Shown here in pieces: positions 45,301-55,345 of a stretch of 64,000 nucleotides of DNA. Position numbers and translations under genes: made by a program. Source of the DNA: Clostridiales bacterium (lineage in GTDB: Bacteria; Bacillota; Clostridia; Lachnospirales; Lachnospiraceae); NCBI GenBank assembly GCA_012519695.1, contig JAAYPT010000105.1, positions 34,767-98,766 of the forward strand, given 5' to 3'. How positions within the stretch are numbered: position 1 is the first letter of the stretch; each line of letters starts with the position of its first letter. Under the pieces are notes generated by a model. It did no database searches. It was not told where the DNA came from and saw only the letters and a program-made list of their open reading frames with translations.

Positions 45301-46004
45301 TTATCGTAACAAATAATGAAACCGGAGAAACAAAGGCTTATCTGATTCCTTATGGTTCCAGAATCAAGGTAATGGATGGAGCTGAGTTAGAGGCTGGTGA
45401 CGAACTGACCGAAGGTAGTGTAAACCCACATGATATCTTAAAGATTAAAGGTGTTCGTGCGGTTCAGGACTACATGATTCAGGAAGTTCAGCGAGTATAT
45501 CGTCTCCAAGGTGTAGAAATCAACGATAAGCATATCGAAGTAATCGTGCGTCAGATGTTGAAGAAGATTCGTATCGAGAACAACGGAGATTCCGATTTCT
45601 TACCGGGAACTTTAGTAGACATTTTAGACTACGAAGATATGAACGAGAAGTTGGTAGAAGAGGGCAAAGAGCCAGCAGAAGGAAAACAGGTAATGCTTGG
45701 TATTACCAAGGCTTCCCTGGCAACAAACTCTTTCTTATCAGCAGCATCCTTCCAGGAAACAACCAAGGTATTAACTGAGGCTGCAATCAAAGGAAAGATT
45801 GACCCATTGATTGGTCTGAAGGAAAACGTAATCATTGGTAAGTTGATTCCTGCCGGAACCGGTATGAAACGTTATCGTGATATTAAACTTTCTACAGATG
45901 TAAATAGTCTGGATGAAATCTATTTTGATGAAGATATGATGGATTTCAGTTATCAGCCGGAAGAAGCTGAAAATACAGAAGAAGCAGAAAAAGTAGAAGA
46001 GTAA
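42354..46004 (+). CDS. rpoC: RNA polymerase beta-prime subunit
   Basis: This 1216-residue protein has the N-terminal zinc site ([20 protein letters not shown]), the catalytic [12 protein letters not shown] near residue 450 and the second zinc site ([13 protein letters not shown] near 885). It ends in a short Glu-rich tail. ATG 42354 follows AAAGGAG at eight bases; a GTG at 42345 overlaps that site and is less likely. It is co-transcribed with rpoB after a 21-base gap. Confidence 0.97.
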   Translation: MPETMNKENYQPITFDAIKIGLASPEKIREWSRGEVKKPETINYRTLKPEKDGLFCEKIFGPSKDWECHCGKYKKIRYKGVVCDRCGVEITKASVRRERMGHIELAAPVSHIWYFKGIPSRMGLLLDLSPRTLEKVLYFASYIVLDKGTSNLQYKQVLSEAEYQEAREKFGSDFRVGMGAEAIKELLQAIDLEKDAAELKAGLKDATGQKRARIIKRLEVVEAFRGSGNKPEWMIMDVIPVIPPDLRPMVQLDGGRFATSDLNDLYRRIINRNNRLRRLLELGAPDIIVRNEKRMLQEAVDALIDNGRRGRPVTGPGNRTLKSLSDMLKGKSGRFRQNLLGKRVDYSGRSVIVVGPELKIYQCGLPKEMAIELFKPFVMKELVANGTAHNIKSAKKMVERLQSEVWDVLEEVIKEHPVMLNRAPTLHRLGIQAFEPILVEGKAIKLHPLVCTAFNADFDGDQMAVHLPLSVEAQAECRFLLLSPNNLLKPSDGGPVAVPSQDMVLGIYYLTQERPGALGEGKFFKSVNEAILAYENEALTLHSRITVRMTRTMPDGEVVTGMVNSTLGRFIFNEILPQDLGFVDRTNPENKLKLEVDFHVGKKGLKQILEKVINIHGATKTAEVLDDIKSMGYKYSTRAAMTVSISDMTVPEKKPELIQKAQDTVDRITKNYKRGLITEEERYKEVVETWKETDDILTKELLDGLDKYNNIFMMADSGARGSDKQIKQLAGMRGLMADTTGRTIELPIKSNFREGLDVLEYFMSAHGARKGLSDIALRTADSGYLTRRLVDVSQELIIRDIDCCEGKEAPGMYVKAFMDGKEEIESLEERITGRFSCEDICDAEGNVLVKANHMITPKRAALVMSKGVDKDGNALDKVKIRTVLTCRCHNGICAKCYGANMATGQAVQVGESVGIIAAQSIGEPGTQLTMRTFHTGGVAGNDITQGLPRVEELFEARKPKGLAIITEFAGTATLKDTKKKREVIVTNNETGETKAYLIPYGSRIKVMDGAELEAGDELTEGSVNPHDILKIKGVRAVQDYMIQEVQRVYRLQGVEINDKHIEVIVRQMLKKIRIENNGDSDFLPGTLVDILDYEDMNEKLVEEGKEPAEGKQVMLGITKASLATNSFLSAASFQETTKVLTEAAIKGKIDPLIGLKENVIIGKLIPAGTGMKRYRDIKLSTDVNSLDEIYFDEDMMDFSYQPEEAENTEEAEKVEE

Positions 46005-46017
46005 TAGTAATAAAATA

Positions 46018-46072
46018 AAAGAAGGAGCTGTCCGCAGTTGATTTTTATCGGCTGTGTGGCAGCTTCTTTTTT
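46018..46072 (+). terminator. Terminator after rpoC
   Basis: AAGAAG, AGCTG and CAG pair with CTG, CAGCT and TCTT in a long imperfect stem (46018-46066), and TTTTTT follows. It ends the rpoBC transcript. Confidence 0.7.
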
Positions 46073-46166
46073 GGAGAACAATAATCTGAGAAGTGGAAAA
46101 ACGTGTTTCTTATGGTAAAAAATGCGTATATTACATGTAAAATGCGGGAAAATTACTAAAAAATGC

Positions 46167-46195
46167 TTGACATAGGACTTTTATACTTATATAAT
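46167..46195 (+). promoter_or_regulatory. Consensus SigA promoter of the rpsL operon
   Basis: A perfect TTGACA at 46167-46172 and a perfect TATAAT at 46190-46195 are separated by 17 bases. A small CATGC-GAAT-GCATG hairpin (46207-46220) follows at the likely start of the transcript. Confidence 0.85.
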
Positions 46196-46248
46196 TATTT
46201 AGCGTGCATGCGAATGCATGTTGATAAATAATACAGGAGGTGAAAAGA

Positions 46249-46671
46249 ATGCCAACATTTAACCAGTTAGTAAGAAAAGGAAGACAGACATCTGTTAAGA
46301 AGTCTACAGCACCGGCTTTACAGAAAGGATATAACTCCTTGAAGAAACGCCCAACTGATACAGCTTCTCCACAGAAGAGAGGTGTTTGTACTGCAGTTAA
46401 GACTGCAACTCCTAAGAAACCTAACTCTGCTCTTCGTAAAATCGCCAGAGTACGTCTTTCTAACGGAATCGAAGTAACAAGCTACATTCCAGGTGAAGGA
46501 CACAACTTACAGGAACATAGCGTTGTTCTTATCCGAGGCGGAAGAGTAAAGGACTTACCAGGTACCAGATACCACATCATCCGTGGTACATTGGATACAG
46601 CAGGTGTTGCAAATAGACGCCAGGCTCGTTCCAAGTATGGTGCTAAGAGACCAAAAGACGCTAAGAAATAA
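46249..46671 (+). CDS. rpsL: 30S ribosomal protein S12
   Basis: This 140-residue protein begins [12 protein letters not shown] and has the conserved [11 protein letters not shown] and [14 protein letters not shown] segments. The Lys residues linked to streptomycin sensitivity are present in both. ATG 46249 follows AGGAGGTG; a GTG at 46240 overlaps that site. Confidence 0.96.
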   Translation: MPTFNQLVRKGRQTSVKKSTAPALQKGYNSLKKRPTDTASPQKRGVCTAVKTATPKKPNSALRKIARVRLSNGIEVTSYIPGEGHNLQEHSVVLIRGGRVKDLPGTRYHIIRGTLDTAGVANRRQARSKYGAKRPKDAKK

Positions 46672-46831
46672 ATTTTAGTGTAGCAATAGTATCACAGTAA
46701 GAGCAGTGTTTTATTGGACAAAATGTTCGGTAAGAAGCAATTGCAATGGTTAGTGTTGGAAAACGCGAGAGCGTACATTCTTTTTGAATAGATAAATTTC
46801 CGCACGAACACAAAAATGTGAGTACCGTTGA

Positions 46832-47344
<513 letters not shown>

Positions 47345-47390
47345 TCGAAACAGCGTTATCTTTGTTTAAGAAATTTAGGAGGAAAAGACC

Positions 47391-49508
47391 TTGGCTGGAA
47401 GAGAATATCCATTAGAGAGAACCAGAAACATTGGTATTATGGCTCATATTGATGCTGGTAAGACAACAACAACAGAGCGTATTCTTTACTATACCGGTGT
47501 TAACTATAAGATTGGTGATACTCATGAAGGTACTGCTACCATGGACTGGATGGAACAGGAGCAGGAAAGAGGTATTACCATTACTTCCGCCGCTACAACA
47601 TGTCACTGGACTTTGGAAGAGTTTACAAAGCCAAAGCCAGGTGCACTGGAACACCGTATCAACATCATCGATACTCCAGGACACGTTGACTTTACAGTTG
47701 AAGTTGAGCGTTCACTTCGTGTACTTGATGGCGCCGTTGGTGTCTTCTGTGCAAAAGGTGGAGTAGAGCCTCAGTCTGAAAACGTATGGCGTCAGGCGGA
47801 TACCTATAACGTACCTAGAATGGCATTCATCAATAAGATGGACATTTTAGGAGCTGATTTCTATGGAGCAGTAGATCAGATTAAGACACGTTTAGGTAAA
47901 AATGCAATCGTTCTTCAGTTACCAATCGGTAAGGAAGATGATTTCAAGGGAATTATCGATTTATTTGAAATGAAAGCCTACATCTATAATGATGAAAAGG
48001 GTGATGATATTTCTGTAGTTGATATTCCTGATGATATGAAAGAAGACGCAGAACTGTATCATACAGAGTTAGTAGAAAAAGTATGTGAATTAGATGATGA
48101 TTTGATGATGGAATACTTAGAAGGTGAAGAACCATCTGTAGATGCAATGAAAGCAGCATTAAGAAAAGGAACTTGTGAGTGTACAGCTGTTCCTGTTTGC
48201 TGTGGATCTGCTTATCGTAACAAAGGTGTTCAGAAGTTATTGGATGCTATCGTTGAATACATGCCATCTCCATTAGACATCCCTGCTATCAAGGGTGTTG
48301 ACTTAGATGGTAATGAAATCGAGAAACATTCTTCTGATGATGAACCTTTCGCAGCTCTTGCATTTAAGATTATGACAGACCCATTCGTTGGTAAACTTGC
48401 GTTTATCCGTGTTTACTCAGGTACAATGAATGCTGGTTCTTATGTATTGAATGCAACAAAGGGCAAGAAGGAACGTGTAGGACGTATTCTTCAGATGCAT
48501 GCAAATAAGAGAGAAGAACTTGATAAAGTTTACTCTGGAGATATTGCAGCAGCAGTTGGATTTAAGTTTACAACAACAGGTGATACCATCTGTGATGAAC
48601 AGCATCCTGTAATCTTAGAGTCTATGGAATTCCCAGAACCAGTTATCGAGTTGGCTATTGAGCCTAAGACAAAAGCTGGACAGGGCAAGATGGGTGAAGC
48701 TCTTGCAAAACTTGCAGAAGAAGACCCAACATTCCGTGCTCATACAAATACAGAAACAGGACAGACAATTATTGCTGGTATGGGTGAGCTTCATTTGGAA
48801 ATCATCGTTGGCCGTCTGCTTCGTGAATTCAAGGTAGAAGCTAACGTTGGTGCTCCACAGGTTGCTTACAAAGAAACATTTACAAAGCCTGTAGATCAGG
48901 AATACAAATATGCAAAACAGTCTGGTGGACGTGGACAGTACGGACACTGTAAAGTTAAATTCGAGCCAATGGATGCCAACGGAGAAGAATTATTCAAATT
49001 TGATTCCGAAGTTGTTGGTGGTGCTATTCCTAAGGAATATATCCCAGCAGTTGGTGAAGGTATCGAAGAAGCTACAAAGGCTGGTATTCTTGCAGGATTC
49101 CCTGTAGTTGGTGTACACGCTACTGTATATGATGGATCTTACCATGAAGTCGACTCTTCTGAAATGGCATTCCATATTGCCGGATCTATGGCATTCAAGG
49201 AAGCTATGAAGAAAGCAGCTCCAGTATTATTAGAGCCTATCATGAAAGTAGAAGTAACTATGCCAGAAGAATACATGGGTGATGTTATCGGTGATATCAA
49301 CTCCCGTCGTGGACGTATCGAAGGAATGGACGATATCGGTGGTGGTAAGATTGTACGCGCATTCGTACCACTTGCTGAAATGTTTGGATATTCTACAGAC
49401 TTACGTTCCAGAACACAGGGACGTGGTAACTACTCTATGTTCTTTGAGAAATATGAGCCAGTACCAAAGTCTGTTCAGGAAAAAATTATTTCTTCAAAAG
49501 CAGAGTAA
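47391..49508 (+). CDS. fusA: Elongation factor G
   Basis: This 705-residue GTPase starts with TTG 47391, eight bases after AGGAGG. The G1 motif is [14 protein letters not shown], the G3 motif DTPGHVDF and the G4 motif NKMD. The late part has FEKYEPVP, typical of EF-G. It moves tRNA and mRNA through the ribosome. It belongs to the str operon with rpsL and rpsG. Confidence 0.97.
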   Translation: MAGREYPLERTRNIGIMAHIDAGKTTTTERILYYTGVNYKIGDTHEGTATMDWMEQEQERGITITSAATTCHWTLEEFTKPKPGALEHRINIIDTPGHVDFTVEVERSLRVLDGAVGVFCAKGGVEPQSENVWRQADTYNVPRMAFINKMDILGADFYGAVDQIKTRLGKNAIVLQLPIGKEDDFKGIIDLFEMKAYIYNDEKGDDISVVDIPDDMKEDAELYHTELVEKVCELDDDLMMEYLEGEEPSVDAMKAALRKGTCECTAVPVCCGSAYRNKGVQKLLDAIVEYMPSPLDIPAIKGVDLDGNEIEKHSSDDEPFAALAFKIMTDPFVGKLAFIRVYSGTMNAGSYVLNATKGKKERVGRILQMHANKREELDKVYSGDIAAAVGFKFTTTGDTICDEQHPVILESMEFPEPVIELAIEPKTKAGQGKMGEALAKLAEEDPTFRAHTNTETGQTIIAGMGELHLEIIVGRLLREFKVEANVGAPQVAYKETFTKPVDQEYKYAKQSGGRGQYGHCKVKFEPMDANGEELFKFDSEVVGGAIPKEYIPAVGEGIEEATKAGILAGFPVVGVHATVYDGSYHEVDSSEMAFHIAGSMAFKEAMKKAAPVLLEPIMKVEVTMPEEYMGDVIGDINSRRGRIEGMDDIGGGKIVRAFVPLAEMFGYSTDLRSRTQGRGNYSMFFEKYEPVPKSVQEKIISSKAE

Positions 49509-49524
49509 TATTGAGAGAAAATAC

Positions 49525-49553
49525 TTGAAAAACCTCTGATTATTTAATATAAT
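49525..49553 (+). promoter_or_regulatory. SigA promoter of tuf overlapped by an inverted repeat
   Basis: TTGAAA at 49525-49530 and a perfect TATAAT at 49548-49553 are separated by 17 bases. A perfect 12-bp inverted repeat at 49532-49560 spans the spacer and the -10 box. The tuf start follows at 49666. Confidence 0.65.
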
Positions 49554-49560
49554 CAGAGGT
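49532..49560. repeat. Perfect 12-bp inverted repeat between fusA and tuf
   Basis: ACCTCTGATTAT and ATAATCAGAGGT flank a TTAAT loop. No T run follows directly, so it is a poor terminator. It may be an operator over the tuf promoter or an mRNA end-processing stem. Confidence 0.7.
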
Positions 49561-49665
49561 AGCCGAGTAACTTTTTAAGTCAATTATTTATAAGCATCGT
49601 TTGTAAATAATTGCAATTATAGAAGATCGCCCTAAGGGGCATAAAATTAAGGAGGACGTTATAAA

Positions 49666-50853
49666 ATGGCTAAAGCTAAATTTGAAAGAAACAAACCACA
49701 TTGTAATATCGGAACCATTGGTCACGTTGACCATGGTAAAACAACTTTAACAGCAGCTATCACAAAAGTACTTGCTGCAAGAGTTGCAGGAAATGAAGCA
49801 ACAGATTCCGAAAACATCGATAAAGCTCCAGAAGAAAGAGAAAGAGGTATCACTATCTCTACAGCTCACGTTGAGTACGAAACAGAGCATAGACATTATG
49901 CACACGTTGACTGCCCAGGCCATGCTGACTATGTAAAGAACATGATCACTGGTGCTGCACAGATGGACGGAGCTATCTTAGTAGTAGCTGCTACTGACGG
50001 TGTTATGGCTCAGACAAAAGAGCATATCTTATTATCCCGTCAGGTAGGTGTACCTTACATCGTTGTATTCTTGAACAAATGTGATATGGTAGACGACGAA
50101 GAATTAATTGAATTAGTAGAAATGGAAGTTACAGAACAGCTTGAAGAATATGGATTCACAGATTGTCCAATCATCAAAGGTTCTGCTTTAAAAGCTCTTG
50201 AAGATCCTAACGGAGAATGGGGCGACAAGATCATGGAATTAATGGATACTGTAGATAGCTATATCCCAGATCCACAGCGTGATACAGATAAGCCTTTCTT
50301 AATGCCAGTCGAAGACGTATTCACAATTACAGGACGTGGTACTGTTGCTACTGGTAGAGTAGAAAGAGGTACTCTTCACTTGAACGAAGAACTTGAAATC
50401 CTTGGTGTTAAGGATGAAGTTCAGAAGACTGTTGTAACTGGTATCGAAATGTTCCGTAAGCAGTTAGACGAAGCTCAGACTGGTGATAACATCGGTGCTT
50501 TACTTCGTGGTGTTAACCGTGATCAGATCGTTCGTGGACAGGTTCTTGCTAAACCAGGTACTGTAACATGTCATCACAAATTTACAGCTCAGGTTTACGT
50601 TTTAACAAAAGACGAAGGTGGACGTCATACTCCATTCTTTAACAACTATCGTCCACAGTTCTACTTCAGAACAACAGACGTAACTGGTGTTTGTGAATTA
50701 CCAGCTGGTATCGAAATGTGTATGCCAGGAGATAACGTAGAAATGACAATCGAATTGATTCATCCAGTAGCTATGGAGCAGGGTCTTACATTCGCTATTC
50801 GTGAAGGTGGACGTACTGTTGGATCAGGACGTGTTGCTACAATCATCGAGTAA
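49666..50853 (+). CDS. tuf: Elongation factor Tu
   Basis: This 395-residue GTPase has [26 protein letters not shown] and NKCDMVDD in order, and the EF-Tu domain 2 and 3 motifs ([21 protein letters not shown]). It delivers aminoacyl-tRNA to the ribosome. It has its own promoter and AAGGAGG and a terminator at its end. Codon choice is clearly optimised compared with the glycan genes. Confidence 0.98.
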   Translation: MAKAKFERNKPHCNIGTIGHVDHGKTTLTAAITKVLAARVAGNEATDSENIDKAPEERERGITISTAHVEYETEHRHYAHVDCPGHADYVKNMITGAAQMDGAILVVAATDGVMAQTKEHILLSRQVGVPYIVVFLNKCDMVDDEELIELVEMEVTEQLEEYGFTDCPIIKGSALKALEDPNGEWGDKIMELMDTVDSYIPDPQRDTDKPFLMPVEDVFTITGRGTVATGRVERGTLHLNEELEILGVKDEVQKTVVTGIEMFRKQLDEAQTGDNIGALLRGVNRDQIVRGQVLAKPGTVTCHHKFTAQVYVLTKDEGGRHTPFFNNYRPQFYFRTTDVTGVCELPAGIEMCMPGDNVEMTIELIHPVAMEQGLTFAIREGGRTVGSGRVATIIE

Positions 50854-50875
50854 TTAAAAGTCTATTGATTTTATG

Positions 50876-50906
50876 GGGCTTTCCGAGAAATCGGAAAGTC
50901 CTTTTT
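50876..50906 (+). terminator. Terminator after tuf
   Basis: GGGCTTTCCGA pairs with TCGGAAAGTCC around a GAAA tetraloop (one G-U pair), followed by TTTTT. Confidence 0.9.
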
Positions 50907-50937
50907 GCATACTTAAAAGAGTTTTGTAATATATGCC

Positions 50938-50976
50938 TTGACCTTGTTTTGACCTTGTTATATAAATGACCTTGTT
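50938..50976 (+). repeat. Three TTGACCTTGTT repeats
   Basis: Two identical 11-mers lie head to tail at 50938-50948 and 50949-50959, and a third with one change lies at 50966-50976. They stand at the border between the core cluster and the accessory region. Confidence 0.75.
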
Positions 50977-51114
50977 GTAAAGCGCAAAAGAGAGTGGATG
51001 TAAAAGCATTTTGAATTTAATATAATATCACGATATTTTGGAAAATATCTTTCGATTGCGAGTAATAGTATAGAAATTCATTTGTATAATATATTCATGC
51101 AAAGAAATGTTTTG

Positions 51115-51149
51115 AGGGAATAAGATTGACTTCTTATTCCCTGTTTTAT
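51115..51149 (+). terminator. Terminator-like hairpin without an upstream gene
   Basis: AGGGAATAAGA pairs perfectly with TCTTATTCCCT around a six-base loop, and GTTTTATT follows. No gene precedes it within the gap, so it may end a short RNA or stop readthrough from tuf. Confidence 0.65.
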
Positions 51150-51290
51150 TGTATGAAACTTGGAATAAAGGAAATTTGCACTGTGAATTTCAAGGAAAAA
51201 GGAAAGGTGATATTTCAAAGGAAAAGTGTTATATTTTCAGATAACAAGTTCTACTGAATGAAAAAGAGAGAATTGTGGAGGTGAGTAATT

Positions 51291-51566
51291 GTGGAGGCGG
51301 AGGTTAAAAAGGATGACTTAATGGGAGTATATAAAGAAATTGCAGAAATATTGGATGTAGACTCAGCGTATAAAGTGTTTAAAGAATTACGTGGACAGCA
51401 GATATGCTTTCCGCAAAGGTTTTATGACAGTAAGAAAGTGAAGGATATTGTACGGAGTGAGTATACGGGGAATAATGCGAAAGAATTAGCGAGAAAATAT
51501 GGCTATAGTGAAAGACGTATTCGGCAATTTCTTAGTAAGGATAATTTAAACCCCCAAAATGAATAA
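51291..51566 (+). CDS. Mor transcription activator family protein
   Basis: This 91-residue protein resembles the short Firmicutes relatives of phage Mu Mor. The signs are the central segment LRGQQICFPQRFYDSKKVKDIVRSEY and then an HTH (AKELARKYGYSERRIRQFL), described here in pieces. Mor proteins activate transcription of mobile-element genes. The GTG start lies after GGAGGTG. Its position at the edge of the accessory region fits a regulator of that region. Confidence 0.75.
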   Translation: MEAEVKKDDLMGVYKEIAEILDVDSAYKVFKELRGQQICFPQRFYDSKKVKDIVRSEYTGNNAKELARKYGYSERRIRQFLSKDNLNPQNE

Positions 51567-51683
51567 GAAAATTAAGAGTTGATGTTGGGGAAGGGAGGAG
51601 GATAAAGAATTATTTACTTTCCTTCTTAATTTATTATCTTAATCTCAATTATCAGAAAAATGTATGGAGAGGTGATACCAAAG

Positions 51684-52691
51684 ATGAGATGTGAAAAATG
51701 TGGAAAAGAATTACTGGGGGGAGAAAAATTTTGCCCTGTTTGTGGAGAAAAAGTAGTTGAAAAAAATAATATTGAGGGTAAAACGGTAATTTGTAAAAAA
51801 TGTGGAACTAGTTATGAGGGAAACTTTTGTCCGGCTTGCGGTACTAGGAATGAACAGAAAGAGCGGGCTGTTGATGCAGTACATAATCAAAATGAAAATG
51901 TGCAACCACAACAGTTCAGATTGACTACATTTATAGGGATAAAATCTCATTTCAGAAAAGTATATGACATTTTGTTGAGTAGTGGGAAGATGCAGATTGA
52001 TGGAAAGACGGAGATAGAATTGGCAGATATACAAAAAATAACAGTAAGTACACATTACTCCAATTTTTTCATAATTTTAGCATGTATATATTCTATTATT
52101 ATTGCAGTTGGTGGGAGTGAAATTCCTAGAGCTCTAGATTCAATTCCGATAATACTTTTTATTTATGGTTTTTTCATTATATTTGGTCATAATAAGAAAG
52201 TGGAATTTTTCTGTAAAGATGGGAGAAAAGAAAAAGTATATTCTTGGTCAACGAAAAAAGCAGAAACATTTGTTAATTCAATTAAATGTAATACTACTTT
52301 TTCCGGAAGTGTAGAAAAGAAGCGGGAACAAATGATAGTGAAAATAGTTGCAGTTGTTTTGGCAATATTCGCTATTGGAATGTGTATACTAAATGATAGA
52401 AAGTTCATTGATTGTGTGAAATACGCAGAGTGTAGTCAACGTGGAGGAAAGACATATGGTGAAGCATTCGAAGAGTATTTTGATTCACCGGAATGGAGTT
52501 ATTTCAAAACGGATGATGATAGAGATATAGTTGAGTTTACTGGAATACGACGAGGAAATTCTTATGATTATGAAGTTTGTATTCAGTATGAAGTTGGGGA
52601 AGAAAAATTTTATCTTGTATATTATGAAGTAAATGGAATGAGTATGGGAGAGGATGAATATTTAGCTTTGTTGGATGAAATATTTCGATAG
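51684..52691 (+). CDS. Zinc-ribbon membrane protein
   Basis: This 335-residue protein has two zinc ribbons at the N-terminus (CEKCGKELLGGEKFCPVCG and CKKCGTSYEGNFCPACG). A PH-like segment follows at about 80-125, then two or three hydrophobic helices near 127-175 and one near 218-235. The C-terminal 90 residues (YGEAFEEYFDSPEWSYF, VEFTG) form a domain shared with the next protein. I know of no defined function. ATG 51684 is preferred, after GAGAGGTGAT. Confidence 0.7.
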   Translation: MRCEKCGKELLGGEKFCPVCGEKVVEKNNIEGKTVICKKCGTSYEGNFCPACGTRNEQKERAVDAVHNQNENVQPQQFRLTTFIGIKSHFRKVYDILLSSGKMQIDGKTEIELADIQKITVSTHYSNFFIILACIYSIIIAVGGSEIPRALDSIPIILFIYGFFIIFGHNKKVEFFCKDGRKEKVYSWSTKKAETFVNSIKCNTTFSGSVEKKREQMIVKIVAVVLAIFAIGMCILNDRKFIDCVKYAECSQRGGKTYGEAFEEYFDSPEWSYFKTDDDRDIVEFTGIRRGNSYDYEVCIQYEVGEEKFYLVYYEVNGMSMGEDEYLALLDEIFR

Positions 52692-52714
52692 AAATAATCA
52701 TAAGGAGAAAATCG

Positions 52715-53230
52715 ATGAAATGTGAAAAATGTGGAAAAGAAAATCCAGAATCCGCGAAATATTGCATAGCATGTGGAGAGAAAATTTTAAGAGAGACAGT
52801 CGAAAATGTAGAAAAGAGTAATTCTGAAAATGTTTTAAAAGGAAAAAAAAGATACAAGAAGTGGATTATAGTAGGTATTATTGTTGTTGCTGTTTATATG
52901 ATATTTATAAAAAAGGATAAATATATAGAGGCTGTGAAAGAAGGCTATATGGTGGGGTATGAAAATGTTGAAATAGGGGAAGCATTTGATAAGTTCTTTA
53001 TAAATGAAAAATGGGATAGTTATAAACTGAAAAACGGAAAACATGTAGTTGAATTTTCAGGAACAAGGTCCGAAAATAAAGAAATAAAAGCAATCATAAA
53101 ATTTGTAGTAGATGCAGATGCAGAAGAGTTTGAAATAAGTAATGTATGGATTAATGGAGAAAAGCAAGACAGTTTTACTTCGCTAATTGTTGTGCAGTGC
53201 ATTTTAGAAGAAGTTGAAAAAGAAAATTAG
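52715..53230 (+). CDS. Short zinc-ribbon membrane protein
   Basis: This 171-residue protein has one zinc ribbon (CEKCGKENPESAKYCIACG), one membrane helix near residues 48-65 (WIIVGIIVVAVYMIFI) and a C-terminal domain (IGEAFDKFFINEKWDSY, VEFSG). That domain is paralogous to the end of the previous protein. The gene follows after 23 bases with AAGGAG, so both are probably one unit. Its function is unknown. Confidence 0.7.
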   Translation: MKCEKCGKENPESAKYCIACGEKILRETVENVEKSNSENVLKGKKRYKKWIIVGIIVVAVYMIFIKKDKYIEAVKEGYMVGYENVEIGEAFDKFFINEKWDSYKLKNGKHVVEFSGTRSENKEIKAIIKFVVDADAEEFEISNVWINGEKQDSFTSLIVVQCILEEVEKEN

Positions 53231-53254
53231 GAAGAGATACAGGAGGAAAATGAA

Positions 53255-54058
53255 ATGGAAGAGAACAAAGTAAACAATAATGAAATGGAGAACAATACAA
53301 CTAAAAGTAAAGTATCTAAAGTTATTAAAACTATGAAAATCATAGTTTATGGAGCATTAGCAATAATAATTGCATGTATTTTTGTACCAAATATAATTAA
53401 TGGTAGAATTAAAAATCTTGATGATTTAATAGAAGTTGGTACTCAAAGCGATATGACTGAAGCTAGAAGCATTACAATTTATCCAGATAATAGTAAGCAG
53501 CAAAACAGCAACAGTAATAACATATCAGATTCGAAGAAATCTGAAAGCAATAACAGTGCGAATAATATTGGCTCTGATAGTAATACATATACCCCGTCAA
53601 ATAATACAATCAGTAATAACGAAACAGTTAATGATGATACATCCAAAGAAGAATTATCACAGGATATAAATTCAGATGGTAAAGTTCATCTTGGAAGTCA
53701 TGTTAATAAAGATATCGTAGATGGTAATGAATTGAATTGGACAGCAATACGTACCGACAGATGGATAGATTACGAAAAGATTCTTGGTAAGACTTTTGAT
53801 TCAAATGATGGTATGTGGGCATTGTCCTTTAGTGAAGCATCAATGACTGGAGAAATAATAGTTCAGTGTATGTATGACGGAGATATGTGCGTAGATGACC
53901 AAGCAGTAGTAATGAATGATATGGCTATAGAATTTGTAGCTGGGAATTCCATCATGGATATTTACTATTATGAGGATATTGATGGAAATCCAATCTTCAT
54001 TACTTATATACAAGACTACGCAAGTGGAACTCAGATGCCATTATTATTCACACGTTAG
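53255..54058 (+). CDS. Single-pass membrane protein with Asn/Ser-rich linker
   Basis: This 267-residue protein has a short cytoplasmic start, one membrane helix at about residues 28-47 (IIVYGALAIIIACIFV) and an Asn/Ser-rich linker at about 75-130. A globular end of about 130 residues follows (NWTAIRTDRWIDYEK, LGKTFDSNDGMWALSF). The linker suggests that the end is outside the cell. No family is recognised. It follows the zinc-ribbon genes with AGGAGG and ends at a terminator. Confidence 0.65.
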   Translation: MEENKVNNNEMENNTTKSKVSKVIKTMKIIVYGALAIIIACIFVPNIINGRIKNLDDLIEVGTQSDMTEARSITIYPDNSKQQNSNSNNISDSKKSESNNSANNIGSDSNTYTPSNNTISNNETVNDDTSKEELSQDINSDGKVHLGSHVNKDIVDGNELNWTAIRTDRWIDYEKILGKTFDSNDGMWALSFSEASMTGEIIVQCMYDGDMCVDDQAVVMNDMAIEFVAGNSIMDIYYYEDIDGNPIFITYIQDYASGTQMPLLFTR

Positions 54059-54061
54059 TAT

Positions 54062-54089
54062 AGAGGGGATTTCCCCTCTTCTAATTTTT
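54062..54089 (+). terminator. Rho-independent terminator
   Basis: AGAGGGGA and TCCCCTCT form a perfect stem with a two-base loop, followed by TCTAATTTTT. It closes the unit of three membrane-protein genes. Confidence 0.75.
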
Positions 54090-54179
54090 GTAATGGTGAT
54101 GAAGCAACAAAATTGTTAGAAACTATTTGTAAATAAAAAAAGTGTTTTCGTTCTATACTTAGATTATATATTATATATA

Positions 54180-54314
54180 TGGTGCCCAGAGTGATACACT
54201 CTGGAACGTAGGAACATAGTACGTTTGTTAGAGTATGATTTTTTACTTGCATATTATAAAAGTGAATAAGCAATTTATATTCAAAGAGATGTGATTTGGG
54301 TCACATCTCTTTTT
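54180..54314 (+). ncRNA. Possible small structured RNA before the DUF932 gene
   Basis: A perfect CCAGAGTG-ATA-CACTCTGG hairpin (54186-54204), then AACGTA/TACGTT, lie downstream of an AT-rich TATATT-type region. The stretch ends in a strong terminator (54283-54314). The stretch could be a 130-base RNA or a leader attenuator. No clear -35 box is seen, so this is tentative. Confidence 0.35.
54283..54314 (+). terminator. Strong hairpin terminator or attenuator
   Basis: AAAGAGATGTGA pairs perfectly with TCACATCTCTTT around TTTGGG, with TTT continuing. It lies 40 bases before the DUF932 gene. Confidence 0.8.
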
Positions 54315-54353
54315 GCGTTGTCAGGAATAGTTTAGAAAAAGGAGGAATGTATT

Positions 54354-55286
54354 ATGGCAGCAAATGTAGAGAGTATGTTTTATGTAAGAGAAGCACCATG
54401 GCACGGATTAGGAACAAAAGTAGCAGAAGCACCCACTTCGGAGAAAGCATTGATTGAAGCAGGGCTTAACTGGAATGTGATTCAGGAGCCAATATATACG
54501 GAAAATCAAGAAGCGATTACCGGGTACAAAGCAAATGTAAGGGATTCGGACCGAAAAGTTCTTGGCGTGGTATCAGACCGATACAAAGTAATTCAAAATA
54601 GTGAAGCCTTTGCGTTTACAGATGAATTATTAGGTGAGGGTGTACGCTATGAGACAGCTGGAAGTTTGCAGGGAGGTAAAAAGGTGTGGCTGTTGGCACA
54701 TATGCCTCACGAATATATTATTTCTGGAGAGCGTATCAGTCCGTATTTGCTCTTTTCCAATACCCATGATGGGTCTGGAGCAATTAAAGTAGCATTGACA
54801 CCGATACGGGTAGTGTGTCAGAATACGCTCAATCTGGCATTGCAAACTGCAAAGCGTTCTTGGTCTATGATTCATACCGGAAATATCCAGAGTAAGATAC
54901 AGGAAGCCAGAGATACTCTGTTTATGGCGGAGAAATATATGGATAGTCTTGGAAAGGAATTTGAAAGCTTGCGTATGAAGAAATTGACGGATAAACAAGT
55001 AAATGATTATATTGAACTTCTGCTTCCGGTGGAAAGCGGCGCGTCTTCACAGCAAATTAAAAATATGCAGAAACTTCAGGAAGATATGAAACTCCGGTAT
55101 TTTGAAGCGCCGGATTTACAAGATGTTGGGAAAAATGCTTACCGATTTATAAATGCGGTATCTGATTTTGCAACTCATGCAGAACCATTACGAAAGACTG
55201 TAAATTATAAGGAGAATATGTTTGCAAGAACCGTGGAAGGAAATCCATTGATTGATAAGGCTTACCAGATGGTTTGTGCAGCATAA
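54354..55286 (+). CDS. DUF932 phage/plasmid-like protein
   Basis: This 310-residue protein has the DUF932 hallmarks: MFYVREAPWHGLGTKV near its start, VVSDRYKVIQNSEAF near residue 70 and LRVVCQNTL-like (IRVVCQNTLNLAL) near 160. It is common in integrative elements and phages beside recombination genes, although its reaction is not known. The next two genes encode a YqaJ nuclease and RecT, so it belongs to that module. Confidence 0.85.
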   Translation: MAANVESMFYVREAPWHGLGTKVAEAPTSEKALIEAGLNWNVIQEPIYTENQEAITGYKANVRDSDRKVLGVVSDRYKVIQNSEAFAFTDELLGEGVRYETAGSLQGGKKVWLLAHMPHEYIISGERISPYLLFSNTHDGSGAIKVALTPIRVVCQNTLNLALQTAKRSWSMIHTGNIQSKIQEARDTLFMAEKYMDSLGKEFESLRMKKLTDKQVNDYIELLLPVESGASSQQIKNMQKLQEDMKLRYFEAPDLQDVGKNAYRFINAVSDFATHAEPLRKTVNYKENMFARTVEGNPLIDKAYQMVCAA

Positions 55287-55345
55287 TGGTGGAAAAGGCA
55301 TGAAATATAGAAAATTGCAAAGAATGGAAAGGAGCATGATGTACA

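Larger units (their letters stand above)
50907..51290. other. Gene-free border region after tuf
   Basis: These 384 bases contain the TTGACCTTGTT repeats and an 8-2-8 inverted repeat, GATATTTT GG AAAATATC (51032-51049). A terminator-like stem lies at 51115-51149. No gene is visible. It probably includes the left boundary of the accessory element. Confidence 0.5.

Noticed and set aside
50938..50976. CRISPR-like short repeats
   Set aside because: There are only three short copies, two without any spacer, and no cas gene is near.
54180..54250. tRNA-like hairpins
   Set aside because: The stems do not form a cloverleaf, and there is no T-loop sequence or CCA-proximal stem.
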